Translations under genes and position numbers: made by a program | Part shown: in pieces, positions 10,807 to 18,510 of the stretch | How the letters are laid out: each line of letters begins with the position of its first letter | Numbering within the stretch: the stretch's first letter is position 1 | DNA from: Desulfobulbus oralis | Lineage (GTDB): Bacteria > Desulfobacterota > Desulfobulbia > Desulfobulbales > Desulfobulbaceae | Length of the DNA: 64,000 nt | Direction of reading: 5' to 3' | Assembly (NCBI RefSeq): GCF_002952055.1 | Contig: NZ_CP021255.1 | Span: 186,001-250,000, forward strand | Notes under the pieces: model-generated | The model's input: only the letters and a program-made list of their open reading frames with translations | The model's database searches: none | Told to the model about the DNA's origin: nothing

Positions 10807-12273
10807 TCAGGAAGCAGGCGCCGGCGCTTCGTCCCTGTCCAGCGCCGCATGGATGGCCTCGGCCTCGTTCTGATAGCGGCTGGCCTCCTCCAGCTTGCCC
10901 TGCTGGGCGCAGAGCCAGCTCAGTTCGGAGAGCAACGCGACGATTGTCGGGTGCTCGCGCTCGTGAATGGCTTCGGTGATTTTCAGGCTTTTCCGGCAGC
11001 ACTGCTCGGCCAGCGAAAACTCGCCGCAACTGATGCAGGCCTCGGCCAGGGCGGTCAGGCTGTCCGCCAGGAAGGGATGATCGGGGGACAGCGCCTTTTC
11101 CTGAATGGTCACCAATTTGCGGTAATAGGCCAGGGCATCCTGTTCCCGGCCAAAGCGCAGGGACAGGGTGGCCAGCTTTTCCAGAGCCGGGCAAAGTCTG
11201 GGGTCTAGCAGGCCCAACGTGGACTCCAGCATTTTGAAGCTGCGCTGATACAGGACATAGGCCTGCTCAAAGGTGCCCTGGCTCTCCTGCATTTCGCCGA
11301 TCTGAAACCAGGCTGTGGCCATTTCCGGGTGATTGTTGCCCAGCTCAGTGCCCATGACGCTCATGGCACTTTTATAAAGCGGGCCGGCTTCATCCTGACG
11401 CCCAGCCTTCAGGCAGGTGTAGGCCAGATCACGCTGGGCCAGGGCCAGTTCCAGCGGATTGCAGCCGCCCGGGCGCTGGCGGATGAGGCGGAGCAGCGCA
11501 GCGCGCCACCGTCGCGCGTAATCATAGTGGCCCAGTTGATGGGCCAGATTGCCGGCCGTGCGCAGGTATTCGGGGTCGTCCGGGGCCAGGTGCAGAGCCC
11601 GGCAATAGCAGGTCAGGGCCTGAGCCAGATCAATGCGGAGTTCGGCCAAGCGCCCGCTCAAAAAGGCGGCCATGGCACTCCGGGTGCGGCCATGCTGCCT
11701 GTCCTGACTCCACTCATCCAGAAAATGCTCGGCCTCGCCGGGAAAGGCGCTGTGCAGCAGGGACTCTCTGATCTGTGCGGCCGGCGACCCGGGATCCCGG
11801 TCGGCCAGCTTGCCCAGAAAGGCAATGACCGCCTCATGGCAGGCAAGCTCTTCCTGATAGCTGGCCTCCAGACGGACCATGCGTTCGCCGGAAATGCGCA
11901 CCTGCTGCTGGGCCAGACGGCGCTCCTGCGCGCCGCCGACCTTGTCTTCCAAAGACTCCAGCTTCAGCCGGCAGGTCACCGCCAGGGCATGCTGCCGGGC
12001 CAGAAACACTTCCCATAAAAGCACCGAACTGACCGAATCCGGGCGGGGCGGCCCTGCCACCTCGGGCTCGGAGAGCTCCGGGGGCGGCAGGGGCTCGGCC
12101 ATCGGCTGGCCTCCCGCTGTCCCGCCCCCAATGGCAGGCCCATCCATCTGGGGCGCCGGACGGGCGGCGTGTTTCGAAGGCCGGGCCGCCTTGCGACGCA
12201 GACGCCGCCAGCCCAGTGCCGCTGCCAGCACCGCGATCGTCGCCAAAAACACCAGCCAGTTTGTGCCGTTCAT
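10807..12273 (-). CDS. Membrane-anchored TPR repeat protein
   Basis: A 488-aa protein. The start at 12273 (MNGTNWLVF) has an AGGA site 9 nt upstream. One N-terminal membrane segment (residues 5-21) and a basic stop-transfer (RRLRRK) are followed by a Pro/Ala-rich linker. From about residue 230 come tetratricopeptide repeats of the kinesin-light-chain type (ALTCYCRALHLAPDDPEYL; QGTFEQAYVLYQRSFKMLE; FSLAEQCCRKSLKITEAIH). Such proteins usually scaffold complexes. It sits between the RdgC-like protein and its putative partner, 24-27 nt from each, so a single operon is likely. The exact role is unknown. Confidence 0.75.
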   Translation of the reverse strand: MNGTNWLVFLATIAVLAAALGWRRLRRKAARPSKHAARPAPQMDGPAIGGGTAGGQPMAEPLPPPELSEPEVAGPPRPDSVSSVLLWEVFLARQHALAVTCRLKLESLEDKVGGAQERRLAQQQVRISGERMVRLEASYQEELACHEAVIAFLGKLADRDPGSPAAQIRESLLHSAFPGEAEHFLDEWSQDRQHGRTRSAMAAFLSGRLAELRIDLAQALTCYCRALHLAPDDPEYLRTAGNLAHQLGHYDYARRWRAALLRLIRQRPGGCNPLELALAQRDLAYTCLKAGRQDEAGPLYKSAMSVMGTELGNNHPEMATAWFQIGEMQESQGTFEQAYVLYQRSFKMLESTLGLLDPRLCPALEKLATLSLRFGREQDALAYYRKLVTIQEKALSPDHPFLADSLTALAEACISCGEFSLAEQCCRKSLKITEAIHEREHPTIVALLSELSWLCAQQGKLEEASRYQNEAEAIHAALDRDEAPAPAS

Positions 12274-12299
12274 GCCGATTTTTCCTGGTAGGCGCCAGC

Positions 12300-12905
12300 T
12301 TACAGAAAGACGGCGGGCTGCAGCTCGTTCAGACTGGCCCGGCCAGCCTCGTCCAGCATCCGCTCGCCGGTCAGCCAGGGCACCTGCAGCACCAGCCCGA
12401 GGCCAAAGCTCTCCCTGAACAGCTCTTCCAGCAGGGCCACGGCCTTCCTGCTGGTGCTGAAGAACAGGACAAGGCCATCGGCCACGTGCCAGCACAGGTC
12501 GCTGGTGGAGGGAATGGGCGGCGATTTGCGCAAAAGCTCCGCCTGAATGCGCTCGCGGATTTCCACCCGCGCCGCCTTGGCCAGGCGGGGAATCTGTTTT
12601 TCCTGCAGGATGCGCGCCTCCTCCTTCTGGCAGAATTTTTTGAGCACCGCAGGCGAAACCCGGCGTTCATCCATGCGCATGGTCAGGGCGACATAATCGC
12701 CGGCAGCATAGGAACTGCGGGCAAAAGCGGTGTCGAACATATTGGCCACCGACACCCAACCCACCGAAAACTCGTCCATGGTGTCGTCGATGTCGCGGAA
12801 ACTGTGCTTTTCGATCTGCCCGGCGATGAAATCCCAGGGAGACTCGGGCAGTTCACCGCTGACCGCAAAGCGGGTGAAAGAGGCGGCTCCGGTTAAAAGT
12901 CCCAT
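12300..12905 (-). CDS. RdgC-like recombination-associated protein (short form)
   Basis: A 201-aa protein resembling the N-terminal part of RdgC, a DNA-binding ring protein that modulates RecA. Characteristic stretches are SASFTRFAVSGELP-like (residues 6-19), FSVGWVSVANMFDT, SYAAGDYVALTMRMDERRV and PPIPSTSDLCWHVADGLVLFFS. E. coli RdgC is about 300 aa, so this is the shortened form. The remaining function may be supplied by the protein at 10228-10782. I set the start at ATG 12905 (MGLLTGAASF) from family resemblance; no strong ribosome site precedes it. Confidence 0.7.
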   Translation of the reverse strand: MGLLTGAASFTRFAVSGELPESPWDFIAGQIEKHSFRDIDDTMDEFSVGWVSVANMFDTAFARSSYAAGDYVALTMRMDERRVSPAVLKKFCQKEEARILQEKQIPRLAKAARVEIRERIQAELLRKSPPIPSTSDLCWHVADGLVLFFSTSRKAVALLEELFRESFGLGLVLQVPWLTGERMLDEAGRASLNELQPAVFL

Positions 12906-13004
12906 AATTCGGCTGCAAAAAGAAGGAAACAGATGACAACGAGCCGGACGGGGCCGACCCGCCGGTTCGCTGCACACGGCAAAGCCGTATTGTGCCGCAA
13001 ATGC

Positions 13005-13703
13005 TCAGGCTTTGCCAGCAAAAACGTGCCCTGCCGGCAGAGCCGGGAAACCCGGCCTTTCCGGGCCGCCCAGAGCCAAAAGCCCCTCCAGCAGCACAAA
13101 GCGGCCCAGAGGGTGGACACGGCAGGGCAGGCAGGCCAGAAAAAGGGGATTTTCACACAGACCGCCGGAGAGATACAGCTCGGCCGGCGCGCCGGCAAAG
13201 CGCCAGGCATTCAGGGCAATGCCCCGCACGAAGCGGGCCACTGCTTCGGCTTCGCTGGCACCCCCAACCACGGCGTCAAAAATATGGCTCATGCCCAGAA
13301 CGCCGCAGGTGACGGAAAAGCCGCTTTTCGGTACAGGCAGGGCCGCATAGTCCAGGTGGTAGTAATGGGCCAGCAGCTCGACGGTAAACCCCATGGATGC
13401 ACCGCATTCCGTGTTCCAGCCCATGTCCGCCACCCGGCCGCCGGCAAAGCGGACAAACTTCAGATCGCGGCTGCCACAGTCCAGGAGCACGAAATCGCTG
13501 CCCGCTATCAACCGGGCTCCGCCCCTGGCCAGGGCTAGCAGTTCGTTGACCGCGCGCCCGCTGCGCTGGGCGGCATTGTGGCCGGTGCCCAGGTCGGCCC
13601 GAAAGCCTGCAGGCAGCGCGCGGCTGGCGACAACGTACGGCCCCTCGCCTTTTGCCGTATCCAGCACCTTGCAGTAGGTGGTGCCAAAATCAGCCAGCAG
13701 CAT
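13005..13703 (-). CDS. BadF/BadG/HgdC-type ASKHA ATPase
   Basis: A 232-aa member of the acetate-kinase/HSP70/actin superfamily related to activators of 2-hydroxyacyl-CoA dehydratases. Visible motifs are phosphate-1 DFGTTYCKV (residues 5-13), phosphate-2 LLDCGSRDLKFV, the cysteine that usually ligates the bridging [4Fe-4S] cluster in NTECGASMGF, and the adenosine motif LYLSGGLCENP. The start (ATG 13703) lies inside the 3' end of the upstream gene, a 14-nt overlap, so the two are coupled. By analogy the ATPase drives electron transfer to its partner, which may be the adjacent cysteine-containing protein. The substrate is unknown. Confidence 0.75.
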   Translation of the reverse strand: MLLADFGTTYCKVLDTAKGEGPYVVASRALPAGFRADLGTGHNAAQRSGRAVNELLALARGGARLIAGSDFVLLDCGSRDLKFVRFAGGRVADMGWNTECGASMGFTVELLAHYYHLDYAALPVPKSGFSVTCGVLGMSHIFDAVVGGASEAEAVARFVRGIALNAWRFAGAPAELYLSGGLCENPLFLACLPCRVHPLGRFVLLEGLLALGGPERPGFPALPAGHVFAGKA

Positions 13704-14457
13704 GGGCGCTGGCCTCGCTTGCGAGCGGCACTCCGGACAGGGCCAGAAAGGCCTCGATCTTGGCTTTGGCCGAATGGCTCGGGCCGACATCGCAGTCGAT
13801 CACCAGAGCCCGTGGATGCTGCCGGCCCAGATGCCAGGCAAGCGCCGATTTGGCGCAAAAGGACTGGCTGAAAAAGACCGTGGGTAAATGGGGATCGACG
13901 TGGCGCTCCAGCTCCAGATCGGCGGGGGTCTTGTTCTCCATGCAGCGGGTCCAGCCAAACACGTGGGTTTGCGGCGGAAAAGGCCGCAGCAGAGTGAAGT
14001 CCCGCGGCGGCACGCCCCAGAAAGCGCAGAGGGGCGTGCAGGCCCTGCGGGCCTTGTGCGGGGCAGCGCTTTGCACGCTCCTGCTAATGCGGCCGAATTT
14101 TTCCATGAGCGGCATTTCAGCCTGACACAGGGGCCAGCCAAAGGGCATGGTATCCCGGTTTTCGGTGCACTCAACCGGAATGGGCAGGGTGTCGGCCAAT
14201 ACCCGGGCGATGTGGAGCGCTCCGTCGCACTTGCCGGGGCCGATATCGATGCAAATGCGGTCAAGCGAAAGCGTCATGCTGTTCAGCACCACGGTACGCA
14301 AAATGGCGCAATACACCCGGGGCACCAAAGCAGCGCTCCGGTCGAGCGAGGCCTGCGACAGCGGCTCGTCCAGGTCCACGATTTCCGCGCCCTCCCGGTT
14401 CAGCCGGGCAATCACCGCGAGGGGAGGCACTCCCACTATGCCAACCTTTTCCGGCAT
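13690..14457 (-). CDS. Unidentified cysteine-containing protein paired with the ASKHA ATPase
   Basis: A 255-aa cytoplasmic protein. The ATG at 14457 shares one base with the lptG stop (TGATG). I do not recognise the family. Notable are Cys in IDIGPGKCDGALH, ACTPLCAFWGVPPRDFTLL, THVFGWTRCMENK, QSFCAKSALAWHLG and VIDCDVGPSHSAK, enough to hold a metal cluster. Coupling to an activator-type ATPase suggests a two-component redox or reductive enzyme, but this is inference from context. Confidence 0.6.
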   Translation of the reverse strand: MPEKVGIVGVPPLAVIARLNREGAEIVDLDEPLSQASLDRSAALVPRVYCAILRTVVLNSMTLSLDRICIDIGPGKCDGALHIARVLADTLPIPVECTENRDTMPFGWPLCQAEMPLMEKFGRISRSVQSAAPHKARRACTPLCAFWGVPPRDFTLLRPFPPQTHVFGWTRCMENKTPADLELERHVDPHLPTVFFSQSFCAKSALAWHLGRQHPRALVIDCDVGPSHSAKAKIEAFLALSGVPLASEASAHAAG

Positions 14458-15539
14458 CAGAGATCCTCGCGGATCAGCAGCACAATGCCCGCAAGGCCCA
14501 CTACGATGTGGACGCCTATGGCCGCTGCCAGCGGGTTGATATAGCTCTCCTTGGCCAAAGATTGCAGGGCCGCCCAGCCACCCCAGCAGAAAAAGGCCAT
14601 ACCGCAACTGACCGGCACGGCGAGGGACAGATCACGGCCCCAGCGGCGGTAGACTATCAGCAGGAGCGGCAGCCCCAGAAGGAGCAGGGGCAGGCCCAGG
14701 GTGGTGTAGGATATGCGGCCGAAAAATTCGGCCCAGGCCCGGTTGGTATCCTCTGGGGAGTGCTGATGTCTGGTGGCCTCGTACAGTTCCAGCAGGGAAA
14801 GCTCCATGGTGTGATAGGCCGGCACGAAAAAACTGGCCGGGGTTTCGGGAAACTGCTCTTGAAGCGCATAAAAGACTTCCGTACTGTACTGCTCGGGGCC
14901 GATCCGCTTCTGCTCCTGCCCCTGCACCAGAAGCCACTGTGCGCCGTTCCAGTTCACGATCCTTGAGGCGACAATCGAGTTCAGGTCAAAATTCGCATCC
15001 CAAGTACTGTAGGAAAAATACAGGAAGATATTCTGCTTGGGATCGGGCCGCTGAAAGGAGTAAAATCCTTCCTTGCCGCGATAGAAATAACGGCCGTTGC
15101 GGTAAATGCCCAGCGCCACCCGGCCCTGCACTTCCCTGTTCCAGATCTCGTTGGTAACGGACACGGTTCTGGGCAGCACCCACTGGGAGATGGCCAGAAA
15201 AACAAGCATGCACAGCATGCCGGCCACAACGATGGGCGCAACGACCTTGCCCAGCGGAATGCCGCAGGACTTAAGGGCAACCAGTTCGTTGCTGTGATTG
15301 AGCACCCCCAAGGTGATGACGCCGGCCAGCAGCACGCAAACCGGGCTCATCTGCTCGACGATAAAGGGAATGTTCAGCAGAAAGAATTTGAGGATCAGCC
15401 CGGTGGACTTGCCCTTCTCCAGAAAGTTGTCGATCTTCTCGAAGAAGTCGATGAGCATGTACAGGGCAATGAGCGCGGCAAGCAGCAGGCCCAGATTGCG
15501 CAGAAAATTCCTCAGGATATAACGGTTGAGCAGCAGCAC
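14457..15539 (-). CDS. lptG: LPS export permease of the LptF/LptG family
   Basis: A 360-aa YjgP/YjgQ-family inner-membrane permease, part of the LptB2FG transporter that lifts lipopolysaccharide from the inner membrane. It starts LLLNRYILRNFLRNLGLLLAA, with membrane segments near residues 13-32, 55-80 and 100-120. A periplasmic beta-jellyroll (NREVQGRVALGIYRNGRYFYRG...) follows, then three C-terminal membrane helices. No ATG is available at the family start. A GTG at 15539 gives the usual 360-residue length but has no visible Shine-Dalgarno. LptG is favoured over LptF by the N-terminal sequence. It heads a coupled three-gene unit. Confidence 0.85.
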   Translation of the reverse strand: MLLLNRYILRNFLRNLGLLLAALIALYMLIDFFEKIDNFLEKGKSTGLILKFFLLNIPFIVEQMSPVCVLLAGVITLGVLNHSNELVALKSCGIPLGKVVAPIVVAGMLCMLVFLAISQWVLPRTVSVTNEIWNREVQGRVALGIYRNGRYFYRGKEGFYSFQRPDPKQNIFLYFSYSTWDANFDLNSIVASRIVNWNGAQWLLVQGQEQKRIGPEQYSTEVFYALQEQFPETPASFFVPAYHTMELSLLELYEATRHQHSPEDTNRAWAEFFGRISYTTLGLPLLLLGLPLLLIVYRRWGRDLSLAVPVSCGMAFFCWGGWAALQSLAKESYINPLAAAIGVHIVVGLAGIVLLIREDL

Positions 15540-15761
15540 GTTCGTCAGCGGGTGAAGGGTATGCGGAGCAAGGCGCAGGCCGGAAAAGAGACGGCATCGA
15601 CTGGGCGGCAGACCAGATCCCGGCCGGCTTGCCGTCATCCGCCCCGGAGAGGGGGGCTTCTCAAGCCGTCCTTTCCGTGGTAATTTAGAGTGAGCTGTGG
15701 TTGAATAGTAAGAGCTTTCTGCCCGTTCCTGCACTGATTTTCCGTATCTTACTTCTTTTTT

Positions 15762-16829
15762 ATGGCTTCTACCACCCCGAAACATCTGGAAAAGATCGCG
15801 CCGGCCACCGTTGTCACCCGTGCCGGCAAAGTCTCTGCCACGGCACGTCTGCAAGGTCTTTGGGCGCAGTTTCAGCGCAACGACACGGTGCTCATCCTCA
15901 TCAACGCCGATCCGGACGCCATGGCCTCTGCCATGGCCCTGAAACGCCTTCTGAGCTACCGGGTGCAGAGCGTGACCATCGGCTACCCGAACGAGATCCG
16001 CCGGCTCAACAACCTCACCATGATGAAGCGGCTGAATCTGCCCATAGAGCGCCTGCACACCCTGGCTGGCCGGGAGTTCAGCAAACGGGTGCTGGTGGAT
16101 TCCCAGCCGCCTCACCTGCCGGTGTTTGAAAAGATGAGCTTCACTGCCGTGATCGACCACCATCCGGTCACTACCGGATGGGATGCGCCCTTTATCGACA
16201 TCCGGCCGGAATACGGGGCTGTCTCCTCCATGATGGTGGAATACCTGAAGGCCGCCAAAATCAAGATGTCCGCGTCGCTTGCCACCGCGCTCTACTATGG
16301 GGTCAAGGTGGATACCCAGAACTTCCAGCGCCAGACCGCACAGCCTGCCGAGGGCATCAGCTTCAGAACGCTGCTGGAAAGCGCCAACCTGGCTCTGGTC
16401 CGCAAATTCGAACTCGCCTCAACCAGGCGATCGGAGCTCAAGTACTTCCGCACCGCCCTGTCCGTCCTCAAGTACAGCAAGGGCAAGGCCTTTGCCCATC
16501 TGGGTTCGGTCAGCACGCCGGATATTCTGGTGATTATCGCCGATTTTTTCAACTACGTGGATGGCTACGACTGGGTGCTCATCTCCGGCAACATGGGCGA
16601 CAAGCTGGTGGTGATCTTCCGCTGCGACGGCTACCGCAAAAATGCCGGCAAGCTGGCTCAGAAGATGTTCGCCCAGTACGGTTCCGCAGGCGGTCACCGG
16701 GAGGCGGCCAGGGCGGAAGTGTCCCTAAAGAGCCTGCCCCTGAAGCCTGGAAGCGAGTTTACCACCCAAACCCTCATGCGCCTGGCAAACGTCTCCGAAA
16801 CAAGGGGGAGCGACAGCCCGGCGAAGTAA
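15762..16829 (+). CDS. DHH/DHHA1 family phosphoesterase (NrnA-like)
   Basis: A 355-aa DHH-superfamily protein, likely cleaving short oligonucleotides, cyclic dinucleotide products or pAp. Metal-binding motifs in order: ILINADPDAMASAMAL (about residues 45-60), VLVDSQPP, the DHH box AVIDHHPV, and ALYYGVKVDT. A C-terminal DHHA1 GGHREAARAEV motif lies near residue 310. The family often opens with NxDxDA, as here. It is divergent from lptG with 222 bp between, and its ATG follows a T-run with no Shine-Dalgarno, so translation may be weak. A role degrading the product of the CdaA enzyme encoded 6 kb away is possible but unproven. Confidence 0.85.
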   Translation: MASTTPKHLEKIAPATVVTRAGKVSATARLQGLWAQFQRNDTVLILINADPDAMASAMALKRLLSYRVQSVTIGYPNEIRRLNNLTMMKRLNLPIERLHTLAGREFSKRVLVDSQPPHLPVFEKMSFTAVIDHHPVTTGWDAPFIDIRPEYGAVSSMMVEYLKAAKIKMSASLATALYYGVKVDTQNFQRQTAQPAEGISFRTLLESANLALVRKFELASTRRSELKYFRTALSVLKYSKGKAFAHLGSVSTPDILVIIADFFNYVDGYDWVLISGNMGDKLVVIFRCDGYRKNAGKLAQKMFAQYGSAGGHREAARAEVSLKSLPLKPGSEFTTQTLMRLANVSETRGSDSPAK

Positions 16830-16954
16830 GGCGCTGCACAAAAGGCTGCGGCTACGCCACTCAGGGCCTGCATCCGGCCGGCCCCGGTTTTTGCGGCCGT
16901 GCGGCAAGCGGCAGAGGCCTTGCCGCCTTGTCTGCACGCGCTGCCCTGACACAG

Positions 16955-17998
16955 TCAGGCCGCACTGTTTCGGGCCCGATCTGCAAGGGGCCCCCGCGCC
17001 AGCCGCTCCACCCTGGCAATGGACGCCGCCAGCCTGGCTTCGGTGATGCGGCCCTCCTGCAACAGCTCCTCTATCGCGGCCACGCCTGCGGTCAAGGCTT
17101 CCGGCTGATCCTTGAGATTGTTGCCCACAAGGAGCAGGTCCGCACCCGCCAGCAGCGCCTGCTGCACCGCCTGGCGGTAACCGTACTCGTTCGCGATCGC
17201 GCCCATCTGCAGGTCATCGGTGCAGATGACGCCCCGAAAGCCCAGCCTCTCCCGCAAAAGTCCCTGCAGGATGGGCCGGGACAGGGTAGCGGGGCGGCCC
17301 GCCGGGTCCAGTTGGCGGAGGACCAGATGGGCGCTCATCACCGCATCCTGAAAGCCAGCGGCAATCAGGCGCTCATAGGGCGCGAGCTCATCCTCGCGCC
17401 AGCCGGAGCCGGCATCCACAAAGCCCAGATGCGTGTCCCCCCTGGCCCGGCCATGCCCTGGAAAATGCTTGAGGCAACAGGCAAGCCCCTGGGCGTGCAG
17501 AGCTCTGACCCAGAGTGCCGCATGGGCGGCCACGGTCTCCGCATCCGTGCCGAAACTGCGGCCAAGGCCGCCGATCACCGGACAGGGCGGGGAGCTGTCA
17601 ATATCCACCACCGGCGCAAAATTGCAGGTAATGCCGCAATCGGCCAGCAGCGCAGCGCAGCGCTCGGCCGCCGCCCTGCTGGCCGCAAGACCCGCTGTCG
17701 CCACTTCCTTGGCACCCGGCTGGGGCGGAAAGCCGGCGGCCGGCTTCAGGCGGCAAACCCGGCCCCCTTCCTGGTCAATGCCGATGATGAGTCCGCCTCC
17801 GGCGGCGTCCTGCAAGTCTCTGGTCAGGCCCTTCAACTGCTCCGGCGAGCTGATGTTCTGCACCGAAGCGTCCACGTTCCTGTCAAAAAGCACGACACCG
17901 CCCAGGTGCTGCTGGAGTGCCTGGCAAAGCCAGTGGTCGGGCTTCAGCCGTTCACCCCGGAAGCCCAGCAAGAAAAGGCGGCCCAGTTCCAGCGTCAT
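16955..17998 (-). CDS. nagZ: Beta-N-acetylhexosaminidase, GH3 (NagZ)
   Basis: A 347-aa glycoside hydrolase family 3 enzyme removing N-acetylglucosamine from peptidoglycan fragments during cell-wall recycling. Diagnostic segments are GIDQEGGRVCRLK, FAPVVDID, CCLKHFPGHGRARGDTHLGF (carrying the NagZ Asp-His dyad), and FRGVICTDDLQMGAI (the nucleophilic Asp). There is no signal peptide, consistent with a cytoplasmic location. The start ATG 17998 overlaps the stop of the small upstream gene by 4 nt (ATGA), so the pair is coupled. Confidence 0.93.
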   Translation of the reverse strand: MTLELGRLFLLGFRGERLKPDHWLCQALQQHLGGVVLFDRNVDASVQNISSPEQLKGLTRDLQDAAGGGLIIGIDQEGGRVCRLKPAAGFPPQPGAKEVATAGLAASRAAAERCAALLADCGITCNFAPVVDIDSSPPCPVIGGLGRSFGTDAETVAAHAALWVRALHAQGLACCLKHFPGHGRARGDTHLGFVDAGSGWREDELAPYERLIAAGFQDAVMSAHLVLRQLDPAGRPATLSRPILQGLLRERLGFRGVICTDDLQMGAIANEYGYRQAVQQALLAGADLLLVGNNLKDQPEALTAGVAAIEELLQEGRITEARLAASIARVERLARGPLADRARNSAA

Positions 17999-18390
17999 GA
18001 CCCGCTCAGACTCAGCACCAGGGGGATGCAGTAGCGTGTGGGCTCTTCCTGCCGGGTGCGCCCCAGTTCCCAGCCCGTGCAACGGGCCTCCAGGAGGTGC
18101 TCCGTGCCGGCGACCAGGCCCCTGATGTTGATGACCGGGTGCCTGGCAAACACGTCGGGCAGGCCGGAGGTCAGGTTGCAGGCCAGGCATTTGCCGGGTC
18201 GCTGGAGCAGATCCAGAAAGAAGGTGAGCGTGCCGCTTTTCGCGTCATACGCGCCGTAGCGGAGCTTGATATTGTATGCGCCTTCCGTGGCGTCGCCAAA
18301 GAGCGCGTCGAAAAACTCGTCGCTCCGGCTCTCGGGAAAGAGGGTTTCCAGCACCCTGGCCTCGGCAAAAACGGTATCGGGATTTTTCAT
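17995..18390 (-). CDS. Small conserved protein of unknown function
   Basis: A 131-aa protein with start ATG 18390 preceded by GAGGAAAAGC. It contains VLETLFPESRSDEFFDALFGD, an ACNLTSGLP segment and HPVINIRGLV. I associate this arrangement with a deltaproteobacterial family that databases sometimes mislabel after a homeobox protein; no homeodomain is visible. The C-x-x-x motif RPGKCLACNLT (two Cys) might bind metal. It is coupled to nagZ. Confidence 0.65.
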   Translation of the reverse strand: MKNPDTVFAEARVLETLFPESRSDEFFDALFGDATEGAYNIKLRYGAYDAKSGTLTFFLDLLQRPGKCLACNLTSGLPDVFARHPVINIRGLVAGTEHLLEARCTGWELGRTRQEEPTRYCIPLVLSLSGS

Positions 18391-18510
18391 GCTTTTCCTC
18401 GTAAGTGGTTGGTAAACAGGCGCTCCCAAGGACAGCGGCGCGCTCCGGCATGGCACCAAAAGGACGCAGACACTGCCGCAGGCCTGCGCAAGGCGGCAGA
18501 GGATTGCCTG

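Noticed and set aside
16885-16945. GCGGCAAG/CTTGCCGC hairpin between the convergent DHH and nagZ genes
   Set aside because: No U-tract on either strand; GC-rich chance pairing is likely.
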